Made by a program: the position numbers and the translations under genes. Shown here piece after piece: positions 9,812 through 17,390 of a DNA stretch of 64,000 nt. Below the pieces are notes generated by a model. The model was given only the letters and a program-made list of their open reading frames with translations. It did no database searches and was not told the DNA's origin. How positions within the stretch are numbered: the stretch's first letter is position 1; the number at the start of each line of letters is the position of its first letter. This DNA is from Arcobacter sp. F2176 (GTDB taxonomy: Bacteria > Campylobacterota > Campylobacteria > Campylobacterales > Arcobacteraceae), in assembly GCF_004116465.1 (NCBI RefSeq), contig NZ_PDJV01000004.1:124001-188000 (forward strand), read 5' to 3'.

Positions 9812-10624
9812 ATGAAAACATCTCTTTTAAGTCATCTATTGAAGGTCTTTATACTTTCAATAATCTCTACAAACCTATATAGTGAGCCTTTAGAATTATC
9901 TAGTTTTATTGTTAGTGATAATCAAAAGACAATTTCAAGTAAATATAATGGATATATAGAAAAAATCTATATTAGTGAAGGTGAATATATTAAAAAAGGA
10001 AAACTTCTTTTGAAAATAGATTCAAAAGAAATGTCAACTTCAAAATCTCAAACTTTGCTTAGTATTGAACAAGCCAAGTTAAATTTTAATATTGCAAAAA
10101 ATGATTTAGATAAAGCTACAATTGATTTTGATAGATACAAAAGACTTTTTGAAAAACAGATGATTTCAAAAAATGATTTTGAAAATTTTGAACTTAAAAA
10201 AAATAATCTAGATAAAAATCTACAAATAGCAAAAAAATCTATAAAACAAAGTGAAGATAAACTTCAAGAGATAAATAAAAATCTCAAATATCTAAATATA
10301 AGAGCTTCAAGCGATGGTTTAATAATCAAAAAAAATATCAATGAAGGGGAATTGGCAACAGCTGGTACACCACTTTTAACAATAAGTGATGTTGATAATT
10401 TAAATCTTTATTTAGATGTAGCTGAGAGTGATTTATCAAAATTTAGAGAAAAAGAGAATTTAGATATCTATATTGAATCTCTTAATATAAATCAAAAAGC
10501 AATAGTAGTAGCGATATTGCCAAGTGTTGATTCTGGGATTAATAGTTTTAGAGTAAAGCTAAGTTTTAAAAGAACAGATAAAAGAGTACTTCCTGGAATG
10601 TATGCAAAAGTGAGAGTTGAATAA
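9812..10624 (+). CDS. RND efflux periplasmic adaptor (membrane fusion protein)
   Basis: This 270-residue exported protein would bridge an RND pump to an outer membrane channel. It has an N-terminal signal sequence (about residues 1-25), a biotinyl/lipoyl-like half (SSKYNGYIEKIYISEGEYIKKG), a long alpha-helical hairpin (about residues 70-160, rich in Lys and Asp), the returning lipoyl half (IRASSDGLIIKKNINEGELA) and a beta-barrel segment ending in LPGMYAKVRV. It is shorter than typical HlyD/AcrA adaptors (350-400 residues), lacking most of a membrane-proximal domain. The pump genes follow directly, with the next ATG one base after its stop codon, so translation is coupled. No outer membrane channel gene is in this operon. 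Confidence 0.88.
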   Translation: MKTSLLSHLLKVFILSIISTNLYSEPLELSSFIVSDNQKTISSKYNGYIEKIYISEGEYIKKGKLLLKIDSKEMSTSKSQTLLSIEQAKLNFNIAKNDLDKATIDFDRYKRLFEKQMISKNDFENFELKKNNLDKNLQIAKKSIKQSEDKLQEINKNLKYLNIRASSDGLIIKKNINEGELATAGTPLLTISDVDNLNLYLDVAESDLSKFREKENLDIYIESLNINQKAIVVAILPSVDSGINSFRVKLSFKRTDKRVLPGMYAKVRVE

Positions 10625-10625
10625 G

Positions 10626-12173
10626 ATGGATTACAAATCTATAAAAGTACACAATATTGGTGGACTACTTTCTAAAACTTTTCTACATAACTCTTTAACT
10701 CCCGTAATTGCGGTTTTTATTTTGATTTTAGGATATATAGCACTTACTTTTATGCCAAGGGAAGAAAATCCACAAATGATTGTTTCTGGTGGGAATATTA
10801 TAGTTTCACTTCCTGGTGCAACACCTCAAGAAGTGGAAAATGTTATTGTAAAACCAATTGAGAGAAAGATGAAAGAGGTTTTAGGAGTTGAGCATGTTCA
10901 AGGAATAGCAAGACAAGATGTGGGAATAATAAATGTCATGTTTTTTATTGGAGAAGATAAAGAGCAATCAAATCTAAAAATGTATGATAAGATGATGCAA
11001 AACTTAGATATATTACCACTGGGAGCTAGTCAACCGCTTATAAAACCTCTTGATATTGATACTGATATTCCTATTTACTCTATTGCTTTTTATTCTAAAA
11101 ATAATAAAATTAGTCAAGCAGATTTATATGAAAAAGTAAAACAGTTACAACAAAAATTTAATGCTATAGAAAATATAGCACAAGCTAATATTATTGGTGG
11201 ACATAAAAAACAATTTAATATTTTACTTGATACCAATAAACTAAATCGTTACAATTTAACAATCAATGACGTAAAACAAGCCCTTAGTGCTATTATAATT
11301 AATTCTCCCCAGTTAAAAAAAGCTAGGGGAAATGAGATAAGAATTGGAAGTATAAAAAATGTACTTCAATCTATAAATGATGTTCAAAATATAATTATTC
11401 CCGCAAGTAATACAATTGTATATTTAAAAGATATAGCTACTATAAGTGATGGGGTTGACTTTCAAAACTATAAAAAAGTAGAAATAAATCTAAAAGATAA
11501 AAATCTTTATCCACAAGTTACACTAACCCTATCTAAATTAAAAGGTTCAAATGCCGTTGTAATAGCTGATGAAGTAACTGAAAGATTATCTGAAATGAGA
11601 AGTGAATTTGAAAAAGAGGGAATAAATTACACTATTACAAGAAATGATGGTGAGAGAGCAAATGATGCTGTAACTGAACTTATGTTTCACCTTTTGATTT
11701 CAGTTGTTATTATTATTTTATTATTGATATTTGTGCTTGGTTGGAAAGAGGCTATGATTGTAACTTTTACCATTCCTGCTATTTTTGCGATTACTCTTTT
11801 TGTAGCATATTTAGGTGATCAGACAATAAATAGAATTACTCTGTTTGCTTTTCTTTTATCCCTTGGACTTTTAGTTGATGATGCTATTGTTGTGGTAGAA
11901 AATATTCATAGACATTTTCATAAAGAAGATAGTAAAAATAAAACAAATGAAGAGATTATGGTAGAAGCAACTGATGAAATTGGAGCTTCTACAAATATAG
12001 CAACAATAGCAATTATTCTAACAATGGTACCTATGGCATTTGTAGGACAAATGATGGGACAATTTATGAGACCAATTCCTCTAAATGTACCAGTAGCGAT
12101 GGCTGCTTCACTTATAATAGCATATATTTTTACCCCATATTTTGCAAATAAAATATTAAAAAGAGGAAAATAA
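10626..12173 (+). CDS. RND efflux transporter, N-terminal half (split gene)
   Basis: This gene encodes the first half of an AcrB-like inner membrane pump: one membrane helix (about residues 25-45), a periplasmic porter region (MPREENPQMIVSGG...PGATPQEVENV), then helices 2-6, including TM4 with LLVDDAIVVVENIHRH, which carries the paired Asp of the proton relay. It ends after TM6 at KRGK, the natural central cytoplasmic loop. A full pump would be about 1050 residues; here it stops at about 515 and the second half is the next gene, in another frame. The ATG at 10626 is chosen over an in-frame TTG at 10617 that overlaps the adaptor gene. Both halves should be needed to form one protomer. Confidence 0.88.
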   Translation: MDYKSIKVHNIGGLLSKTFLHNSLTPVIAVFILILGYIALTFMPREENPQMIVSGGNIIVSLPGATPQEVENVIVKPIERKMKEVLGVEHVQGIARQDVGIINVMFFIGEDKEQSNLKMYDKMMQNLDILPLGASQPLIKPLDIDTDIPIYSIAFYSKNNKISQADLYEKVKQLQQKFNAIENIAQANIIGGHKKQFNILLDTNKLNRYNLTINDVKQALSAIIINSPQLKKARGNEIRIGSIKNVLQSINDVQNIIIPASNTIVYLKDIATISDGVDFQNYKKVEINLKDKNLYPQVTLTLSKLKGSNAVVIADEVTERLSEMRSEFEKEGINYTITRNDGERANDAVTELMFHLLISVVIIILLLIFVLGWKEAMIVTFTIPAIFAITLFVAYLGDQTINRITLFAFLLSLGLLVDDAIVVVENIHRHFHKEDSKNKTNEEIMVEATDEIGASTNIATIAIILTMVPMAFVGQMMGQFMRPIPLNVPVAMAASLIIAYIFTPYFANKILKRGK

Positions 12174-13816
12174 TGAATAGTATTAATAATCTGGTTCATT
12201 TATGTATAAAAAATAAAAAAAATAAAACAATAATACTTTTGGTAACTCTATTTGCCTTTTTATTTTCTGTATATTTACTTCCTTTAGAAGTTGTAAAAGC
12301 AAAAATGCTTCCAGGAAAAGATTCAAATACTTTTACGGTATATGTAGATTTACCAACAGGAAGTTCAATCTATCAGACAAAAAAAGTAACTGATGGTGTT
12401 GTTGGTGTATTACAAAAAGAAAAAGAAGTTTTAGACTCAGAAGTTTTTTTAGGAACTTCATCTCCCCTTGATTTTGCAGGACTTGTTAAAATGAGTGGAT
12501 TAAAAAGTGGAGAGAACTTTGCAGAAATAGTTGTAAATATTTTAAAAAAGCATGATAGGGAAGAACCTTCATTTCTTATGGCTCAAAGATTAAGAATAGA
12601 GATAAATAAAGTTGTTGAAAAAATCAATCCAAAGGCTACTATAAAAATGGTAGAACCACCAGCTGGTCCTCCTGTATTAGCAGCAATCGTTGCAGAAATT
12701 TATGGAGATAATTATAACTCTATAGAAAAACTTGCAAGAAAAGTTGAAAAAGTTTTCAAAAAAACTGATGGCTTAGTTGATATTGATATTATTGGGGATG
12801 ATGATTATGAAAAGTATGAGTATATCCTTGATTATGAAAAAATAAAAAGACTTAGAATAAGAGTAAATAGTGTAACTGACTTACTTGAAACAGCATTTAA
12901 TGGTAAAGTTGTAAATACTAAAAATTCATCAAAATATTCTACTCAAATTGATTTATTTATGAGAACAAAACAAAGAGATTTTGATGTGAATAATGCCTTA
13001 TCATCTTTAAAAGTAAAAAGCTCAAATGGTAATTTAGTGCCTTTAGTAAGTATTGTAAAAGTAAAAAAAGTAAAAAATGAAAAAACGATATATTCAAAAG
13101 ATTTGAAAACTATGTTAAATGTAGTGGCAGAAACAGATATGGTATCTCAAATCTATCCACTACTTGATGCTAGAACTTTTATAAAAGAGAATTTTGGTGA
13201 TGAATATAAAGTGACAAGTGCAAATATGTTAAACCTTTGGCTTACAGATAAAAAGACAGGTGAAAAATTAAAGCTTGTTTGGGATGGAGAATTAAAAGTA
13301 ACATTAGATACTTTTAGGGATTTAGGTGGGGCTTTTATAGCAGCACTTGTTCTTATATTTTTACTTATGGTTGTTTATTATAAAAACTTTGCTTTAAGTG
13401 GAATTGTATTGTTATCAAGCTTCTTATCAATCATTGGTGTGATTTTTGGACATCTATTTGTAGATATAGTTACAACCCACACTTTCTTTTTAACAGCAAC
13501 TTCTCTTATAGGTTTTATTGCTCTAATTGGTATTAGTTCAAGAAATGCACTTTTACTAATAGATTTTACAAAACATTTAGTTGCAACTGGAATAGAGAAG
13601 AAAGAAGCAATAGCAACATCTGCATCAATAAGAGCAAAACCAATTATTCTAACAGCTGCCTCGATTATCCTAGCTTCATTATTACTATCAAACGATGCAG
13701 TTTTTGGAGGTCTTGGTGTCTCGTTAATCTTTGGAACAATAGCAGCAGTAATTGCATCAATTTTTGTTGTTCCTGTATTGATTGATAATATTGATGAGAG
13801 TGTTTTAAAGGATTAG
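12173..13816 (+). CDS. RND efflux transporter, C-terminal half (split gene)
   Basis: This 547-residue protein matches the second half of an RND pump: a cytoplasmic start, TM7 (about residues 19-37), periplasmic porter domain with PGKDSNTFTVYVDLPTGSS and PPAGPPVLA, then TM8-12, including TM10 LIGISSRNALLLIDF, where Arg stands at the position often held by Lys in AcrB. The start codon shares a base with the stop codon of the first half (TAATG), a layout for coupled translation. The reading frame differs by two from the first half and neither end shows extra non-homologous residues, so a stable division at the TM6/TM7 loop is more likely than a recent frameshift. Substrate is unknown. Confidence 0.88.
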   Translation: MNSINNLVHLCIKNKKNKTIILLVTLFAFLFSVYLLPLEVVKAKMLPGKDSNTFTVYVDLPTGSSIYQTKKVTDGVVGVLQKEKEVLDSEVFLGTSSPLDFAGLVKMSGLKSGENFAEIVVNILKKHDREEPSFLMAQRLRIEINKVVEKINPKATIKMVEPPAGPPVLAAIVAEIYGDNYNSIEKLARKVEKVFKKTDGLVDIDIIGDDDYEKYEYILDYEKIKRLRIRVNSVTDLLETAFNGKVVNTKNSSKYSTQIDLFMRTKQRDFDVNNALSSLKVKSSNGNLVPLVSIVKVKKVKNEKTIYSKDLKTMLNVVAETDMVSQIYPLLDARTFIKENFGDEYKVTSANMLNLWLTDKKTGEKLKLVWDGELKVTLDTFRDLGGAFIAALVLIFLLMVVYYKNFALSGIVLLSSFLSIIGVIFGHLFVDIVTTHTFFLTATSLIGFIALIGISSRNALLLIDFTKHLVATGIEKKEAIATSASIRAKPIILTAASIILASLLLSNDAVFGGLGVSLIFGTIAAVIASIFVVPVLIDNIDESVLKD

Positions 13817-13833
13817 AAATAATTTGAGAAAAT

Positions 13834-13863
13834 AAAAAAGTGGATTAGTTTTATCACTTTTTT
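13834..13863. terminator. Bidirectional terminator between the split pump and the HxlR gene
   Basis: AAAAAAGTG (13834-13842) pairs with CACTTTTTT (13855-13863) around a 12-base loop. It serves the convergent ends: a T run follows on the + strand and the A run gives a T run on the - strand. It overlaps the HxlR stop codon. Confidence 0.75.
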
Positions 13864-14198
13864 ACTTCTCCATACTCTTCTGCCATTTCATCTCCCCATT
13901 TTGATAATTGATAAAAAATCGGTATAAGTTTTTCACCATTTTTTGTTATTGTATATTCTACCTTTGGTGGTATGACTGGATAAACTTTTCTTGAAATAAG
14001 GTTATGTTTTTCCAAATCCCTAAGGGTTTGAGTCAACATTTTTTGTGTGATTTTCCCTAAAATTTTATGAATTTCATTATATCTCATTGTTCCCTTACTA
14101 AGATGCCAAAGAACAAGTCCTTTCCACTTTCCAGATACGATATCTAGGACAAACTCAAAGGAACATGTATAATCTTTTTCTTTGTATTTTATCTGCAT
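13854..14198 (-). CDS. HxlR-family transcriptional regulator
   Basis: A 114-residue winged-helix protein of the HxlR/YodB type. The family signature is clear: CSFEFVLDIVSGKWKGLVLW, then MRYNEIHKILGKITQKMLTQTLRDLE as the recognition region and the wing (VYPVIPPKVEYTIT). A longer in-frame ATG exists at 14294, but the residues upstream of MQIKYKEKDY look non-coding and would cover the divergent promoter; the ATG at 14198 has AAGGA just before it, so it is chosen. The N-terminal Cys in CSFE is in the place of the redox-sensing Cys of YodB/HypR-type members. It is divergent from an Old Yellow Enzyme flavin reductase, a common target of such quinone/electrophile sensors, so it probably controls that gene. 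Confidence 0.88.
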   Translation of the reverse strand: MQIKYKEKDYTCSFEFVLDIVSGKWKGLVLWHLSKGTMRYNEIHKILGKITQKMLTQTLRDLEKHNLISRKVYPVIPPKVEYTITKNGEKLIPIFYQLSKWGDEMAEEYGEVKK

Positions 14199-14210
14199 TA
14201 GTATCCTTTT

Positions 14211-14267
14211 GGTATGTATATACCTCTTGAGGTAGTTCTTGACAATATAACATATAAAAGTTAAAGT
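14211..14267 (+). promoter_or_regulatory. Candidate HxlR operator and promoter of the flavin reductase gene
   Basis: Within the divergent gap, GGTAT and ATACC flank four bases (14211-14224), and TACCTC/GAGGTA form perfect arms around TT (14221-14234). Directly after them come TTGACA (14239-14244) and, 17 bases on, TAAAGT (14262-14267), a plausible -35/-10 pair for the + strand gene. Operator placement next to the -35 box suggests repression by the HxlR protein; the assignment is inferred. Confidence 0.45.
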
Positions 14268-14292
14268 TTCGAAAAAATAAAAGGAAATAATC

Positions 14293-15357
14293 ATGAAAGA
14301 AAATTCAATTTTATTCTCTCCTATTACTTTAGGAAATTTAACTTTAAAAAATCGTATTGCAATGGCACCGATGACAAGAACACAAGCTAAAAATAATATA
14401 CCAACAGAAGATATGATAAGTTATTATGATAGAAGAGCAAAAGGTGGCACAGCATTAATTATAAGTGAAGGAACATTTGTAAATCATGAAGTTGCAAATG
14501 GTAATTTTGATGCTCCTGCATTTTATGGTGATGCTTTAATTATGTGGAAAAAACTAGTGGATAAAGTTCACGCTTCTGGGGCAAAAATAATGCCACAACT
14601 TTGGCATGCAGGAAACACAAGAAAACTAGGAGTATCTCCAAATGAAAATATGCTAAGTATTGGTCCAATGAATGAATATATTGAAGGTAAACAAACTGTA
14701 AGAGCTATGAGTCAAAATGATATAGATGAAGTAATTAAAGCATTTACAAAAGCTGTCCTTGATGCAAAGGAGTTGAATTTTGATGGAGTAGAACTTCTTG
14801 CTGCCCATGGATATTTGATAGATCAATTTTTTTGGGAAAAAACAAATCAAAGAACAGATAAATATGGAGGATCATTTACTAATAGATTGCGTTTTGCAAG
14901 TGAATTAGTAAAGTCAATAAAAAAAGCAGTAGGAAAAGATTTTCCCGTAGTATTTCGTTTTTCACAATGGAAAACTGGATATTATGATGCAAAAATTGCT
15001 AAAAATAAAGAAGAATTAAAAGAGCTTCTTTTATCACTAGTTGAAGCAGGGGTTGATATTTTTCATGTTAGTGAGAGAAGATTTTGGATGCCAGCTTTTA
15101 AAGAATCACCACTTACTCTTGCTGCATATGTTAAGAAAATAACAAATAAGCCAGTAATAACAGTTGGAAATATTGGACTTGATGAAGATTTGGAAACTAT
15201 TAAATTAGTAGAAAAAAAACTACAAGATAATGAGTTTGATATGGTTGCTGTAGGAAGAGCTTTGTTAGCTGATGCTAATTGGGTAAATAAAATAAAAGAT
15301 AATAGAATAAGTGAAATCATTCCTTTTAATGAAGATTGTTTAAAAGTACTGTATTAA
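14293..15357 (+). CDS. Old Yellow Enzyme family NADH:flavin oxidoreductase
   Basis: A 354-residue FMN-dependent ene-reductase with a TIM barrel. The family start is clear (LFSPITLGNLTLKNRIAMAPMTRTQA), followed by PQLWHAGN, the helix-strand GVELLAAHGYLIDQFFWEKTN, the conserved TDKYGGSFTNRLRFA and the phosphate-binding end (NIGLDEDLE...DMVAVGRALLADANWV). Such enzymes reduce activated C=C bonds of quinones, enones and nitro compounds with NAD(P)H in the cytoplasm. The ribosome site AAGGA precedes the ATG. It is divergent from an HxlR regulator, which suggests induction by reactive electrophiles. Substrate cannot be read from the sequence. Confidence 0.92.
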   Translation: MKENSILFSPITLGNLTLKNRIAMAPMTRTQAKNNIPTEDMISYYDRRAKGGTALIISEGTFVNHEVANGNFDAPAFYGDALIMWKKLVDKVHASGAKIMPQLWHAGNTRKLGVSPNENMLSIGPMNEYIEGKQTVRAMSQNDIDEVIKAFTKAVLDAKELNFDGVELLAAHGYLIDQFFWEKTNQRTDKYGGSFTNRLRFASELVKSIKKAVGKDFPVVFRFSQWKTGYYDAKIAKNKEELKELLLSLVEAGVDIFHVSERRFWMPAFKESPLTLAAYVKKITNKPVITVGNIGLDEDLETIKLVEKKLQDNEFDMVAVGRALLADANWVNKIKDNRISEIIPFNEDCLKVLY

Positions 15358-15429
15358 AATCAATGACATACTTGTTAATTTAAGAGCAAAGTAGTTAGAA
15401 TTTTGCAAAATAAATATTAGGAATATACT

Positions 15430-15735
15430 ATGATAACATGTTATTTAAATTATATAATTGATGCAAATAAAATAAAAGAGTTTGAACATTATGCAAAATT
15501 ATGGATTCCTTTAGTAAATAAGTTTGGAGGAACACATCATGGATATTTTCTTCCATCAGAAGGAAAAAACAATGTTGCTTTAGCTTTATTTACATTTCCA
15601 AGTTTAGCTACTTATGAAAAATATAGAAATGAATCTTTTGAAGATAAAGAGTGTATAGCTGCCTTTAAATATGCAGAAGATACAAATTGCATTATCAGTT
15701 ATGAAAGAAGCTTTTTTAGACCAGTTTTTAGTTAA
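15430..15735 (+). CDS. NIPSNAP-family small protein
   Basis: This 101-residue protein matches the NIPSNAP ferredoxin-like fold: it begins with a beta-strand (MITCYLNYIIDANKIKEFEHYAK), has the GGTHHGYFLPSEG turn and LFTFPSLATYEKYR, and ends with a short strand and FFRPVF. Family members are small alpha/beta-barrel-like dimers, often found beside oxidoreductases or as stress proteins; their biochemical role is mostly unknown. It follows the Old Yellow Enzyme gene in the same direction with a 72-base gap and precedes the AlaX-like gene by 22 bases, so an operon with the latter is likely. Confidence 0.8.
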   Translation: MITCYLNYIIDANKIKEFEHYAKLWIPLVNKFGGTHHGYFLPSEGKNNVALALFTFPSLATYEKYRNESFEDKECIAAFKYAEDTNCIISYERSFFRPVFS

Positions 15736-15757
15736 TAAGAAAATAAAAAGAATTAAA

Positions 15758-16396
15758 ATGAGTAATAAAGTATTTTGGAAAAATCCATATCAGACTGAAT
15801 TACATACAAGAATAAAATCAATTGATGATAATAAGGTTGAATTAGAAGAGACAATCTTTTATGCTGAATCAGGTGGTCAAGAAAGTGATAAGGGAACAAT
15901 TAATGGCTTTGAAGTAATTAAGGCAGAGAAATCTGGTAAGTCAATTTTTTATACACTTGAATCAGCCTCTAATTTTGTTATTGGACAAGATGTATTAGTT
16001 AAAATTGATTGGACTCGACGGTATAAACTTATGAAATTACACTTTGCGGCTGAAGTTGTATTAGAATTATTTTACAAGAGATTTACTAATCTCGAAAAAA
16101 TAGGTGCCCACATATCTGAAAATAAAAGTCGAATAGATTTTGAATTGAATGAAAGCATATCTTCTTTGCTTTCTGAAGTTCAAGCAGAAGCACAAAGTTT
16201 AATTGATGCAGATTTATTTATTGAAAGTGCTTATTCAGATGAGAAAAACGAACGAAGGTATTGGAAAGTTGAAGATTTTGCACAAGTAGCATGTGGAGGT
16301 ACTCACTTGAAAAAAACATCAGAAGTAGGGCAATTGATTTTAAAAAGGAAAAATATTGGTAAAGGTAAAGAGAGAGTAGAGATTTATATTAATTAA
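15758..16396 (+). CDS. AlaX-like alanyl-tRNA editing protein (degenerate zinc site)
   Basis: A 212-residue protein similar to the free-standing editing domains that clear mischarged Ser- or Gly-tRNA-Ala. It shows the N-terminal beta-barrel with ETIFYAESGGQESDKGTI, the helix with RRYKLMKLHFAAEVV, and the C-terminal VACGGTHLKKTSEVG. In active AlaX/AlaRS the first zinc motif is HxxxH; here it reads HFAAE, so the second His is replaced by Glu while Cys and His of CGGTH remain. Activity is therefore uncertain. The ATG at 15758 is used rather than an in-frame ATG at 15671 inside the NIPSNAP gene. The gene probably follows the NIPSNAP gene in one transcript. Confidence 0.82.
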   Translation: MSNKVFWKNPYQTELHTRIKSIDDNKVELEETIFYAESGGQESDKGTINGFEVIKAEKSGKSIFYTLESASNFVIGQDVLVKIDWTRRYKLMKLHFAAEVVLELFYKRFTNLEKIGAHISENKSRIDFELNESISSLLSEVQAEAQSLIDADLFIESAYSDEKNERRYWKVEDFAQVACGGTHLKKTSEVGQLILKRKNIGKGKERVEIYIN

Positions 16397-16454
16397 TATA
16401 TAAGTTTAAATTCTAACTTTTCTCTCATGAATACCTAAGGGTTTTCGCTTCTTC

Positions 16455-16474
16455 ACTTTTTGGTGGCAAAAAGT
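16455..16474. repeat. Perfect 8-bp inverted repeat in a non-coding stretch
   Basis: ACTTTTTG and CAAAAAGT flank GTGG, and two further pairs extend the stem after one mismatch. It lies in the 351-base gap between the AlaX-like gene and the TetR gene (16397-16747). The gap otherwise holds the MATE remnant and no intact gene. The hairpin could terminate the AlaX-like transcript, but lies 60 bases past its stop and lacks a T run. Confidence 0.4.
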
Positions 16475-16526
16475 AAAACCTGTGTTTGCACTCTATTTGA
16501 GAAAAAGCCATCAACCATATCAAAGC

Positions 16527-16659
16527 CCATTGGATTTAATGATTATTGCACTATCAAGAAGTTTTATTTTTCTTGTTATTTTTAGTAATATCAATTGCTG
16601 AAGCGGTTACTTTTGTGCTTGCAAGTGTGTTATTTAGAAAAATTAGACCAAAAAAATAG
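16527..16659 (+). pseudogene. Remnant of the C-terminus of a MATE-family efflux protein
   Basis: Two frames together read like the last transmembrane part of a MATE multidrug exporter: PLDLMIIALSR in one frame (16527-16559), then, after a shift of frame in the middle of the expected SRQVLFF motif, VLFFLLFLVIS and IAEAVTFVLASVLFRKIRPKK ending at TAG 16657-16659. The loop usually present between the last two helices appears deleted as well. No start codon or ribosome site is present and the rest of the about 450-residue protein is gone. This is recognition by eye of short segments, so family assignment is moderate. Confidence 0.5.
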
Positions 16660-16747
16660 CTTGAGAATATATGTGTAAAAAGTGATATACTAGAAATTAA
16701 ATACTTTTTGAGTTATAAATACCATGAAAAATAAAACTAAATCATTT

Positions 16748-17287
16748 TTATAATAGAAAAGTTTTCAAATCTTCGAAAATTTCTTTTTGTTCTTTCTCTG
16801 ATAGATTGATGTATTTTAAAGTCATAGAAGTAAACATTGCTTCTGAAAATAAGAAAGCTAATCTTAACTTTTTACCTTCATCTGTATTTGTATCAATTGA
16901 TCCTAGGGCACTGCTATGCCAATCTTGTAATCCTTCGAAAACAGATTTGTCTTGCAAAAGCACAGTAATAACTTTAGATATTTTATCCAATTCTTCATTG
17001 CTATTATACTTTGAAATATATTCAATATGTGCTTTTAATTCGGAATATTTTGAATTCGTATCTTTTGACAAATTTTTTATTTGATGGTTATAATCATCAT
17101 CATTCTTTTCAAAAACTGCTTTTATCATAGCCTCTTTATTTCCAAAAATATATTGAATACCACCTATTGAAATATTTGCTTTTTTAGCTACCTTTCTAAT
17201 ACTTAAACCAGAAATACCTTCATTCAAAATAATATCTTCAATAATACTTATTAAATAGTTTTTATCTATTTTATTTTTTGTACCCAA
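16748..17287 (-). CDS. TetR-family regulator of the adjacent RND pump
   Basis: A 179-residue TetR/AcrR-type repressor. The N-terminal helix-turn-helix is clear: IIEDIILNEGISGLSIRKVAKKANISIGGIQYIFGNKEAMIKAVF. The C-terminal ligand-binding part is helical and not classifiable. It is divergent from a complete adaptor-pump-channel operon, and the 103-base gap contains a perfect 18-bp palindrome close to the pump start, the standard arrangement of AcrR/CmeR/TtgR-type local repressors. The likely function is release of repression when a pump substrate binds. The ATG lies in a short spacer after AAGGAAGCG. Confidence 0.9.
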   Translation of the reverse strand: MGTKNKIDKNYLISIIEDIILNEGISGLSIRKVAKKANISIGGIQYIFGNKEAMIKAVFEKNDDDYNHQIKNLSKDTNSKYSELKAHIEYISKYNSNEELDKISKVITVLLQDKSVFEGLQDWHSSALGSIDTNTDEGKKLRLAFLFSEAMFTSMTLKYINLSEKEQKEIFEDLKTFLL

Positions 17288-17358
17288 ACGCTTCCTTTTT
17301 TCATTTTATATTATTTAATAAAAAATTAAGACTACTTTAAATAGTATTCATGCCATTA

Positions 17359-17376
17359 AATACATACGTATGTATT
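17359..17376. promoter_or_regulatory. Perfect 18-bp palindrome, likely TetR operator
   Basis: AATACATACGTATGTATT is identical to its reverse complement. It is centred at 17367/17368, 15 bases upstream of the adaptor start codon at 17391, and resembles the TACATACxxxGTATGTA class of operators bound by AcrR-like proteins. Binding by the divergent TetR protein is inferred. Confidence 0.75.
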
Positions 17377-17390
17377 GTAAAGGTTAATTA

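Noticed and set aside
12171-12175. Simple frameshift or sequencing error in one RND pump gene
   Set aside because: The halves meet at TAATG in the natural TM6/TM7 loop with no missing or duplicated segment. Not fully excluded without reads, hence a finding rather than a pseudogene call.
13854-14294. 146-codon version of the HxlR gene starting at 14294
   Set aside because: The upstream residues lack homology, cover the divergent promoter, and the internal ATG at 14198 has AAGGA at proper spacing.
15671-15757. N-terminal extension of the AlaX-like protein overlapping the NIPSNAP gene
   Set aside because: The extension is out-of-frame NIPSNAP coding sequence and not part of the AlaX fold.
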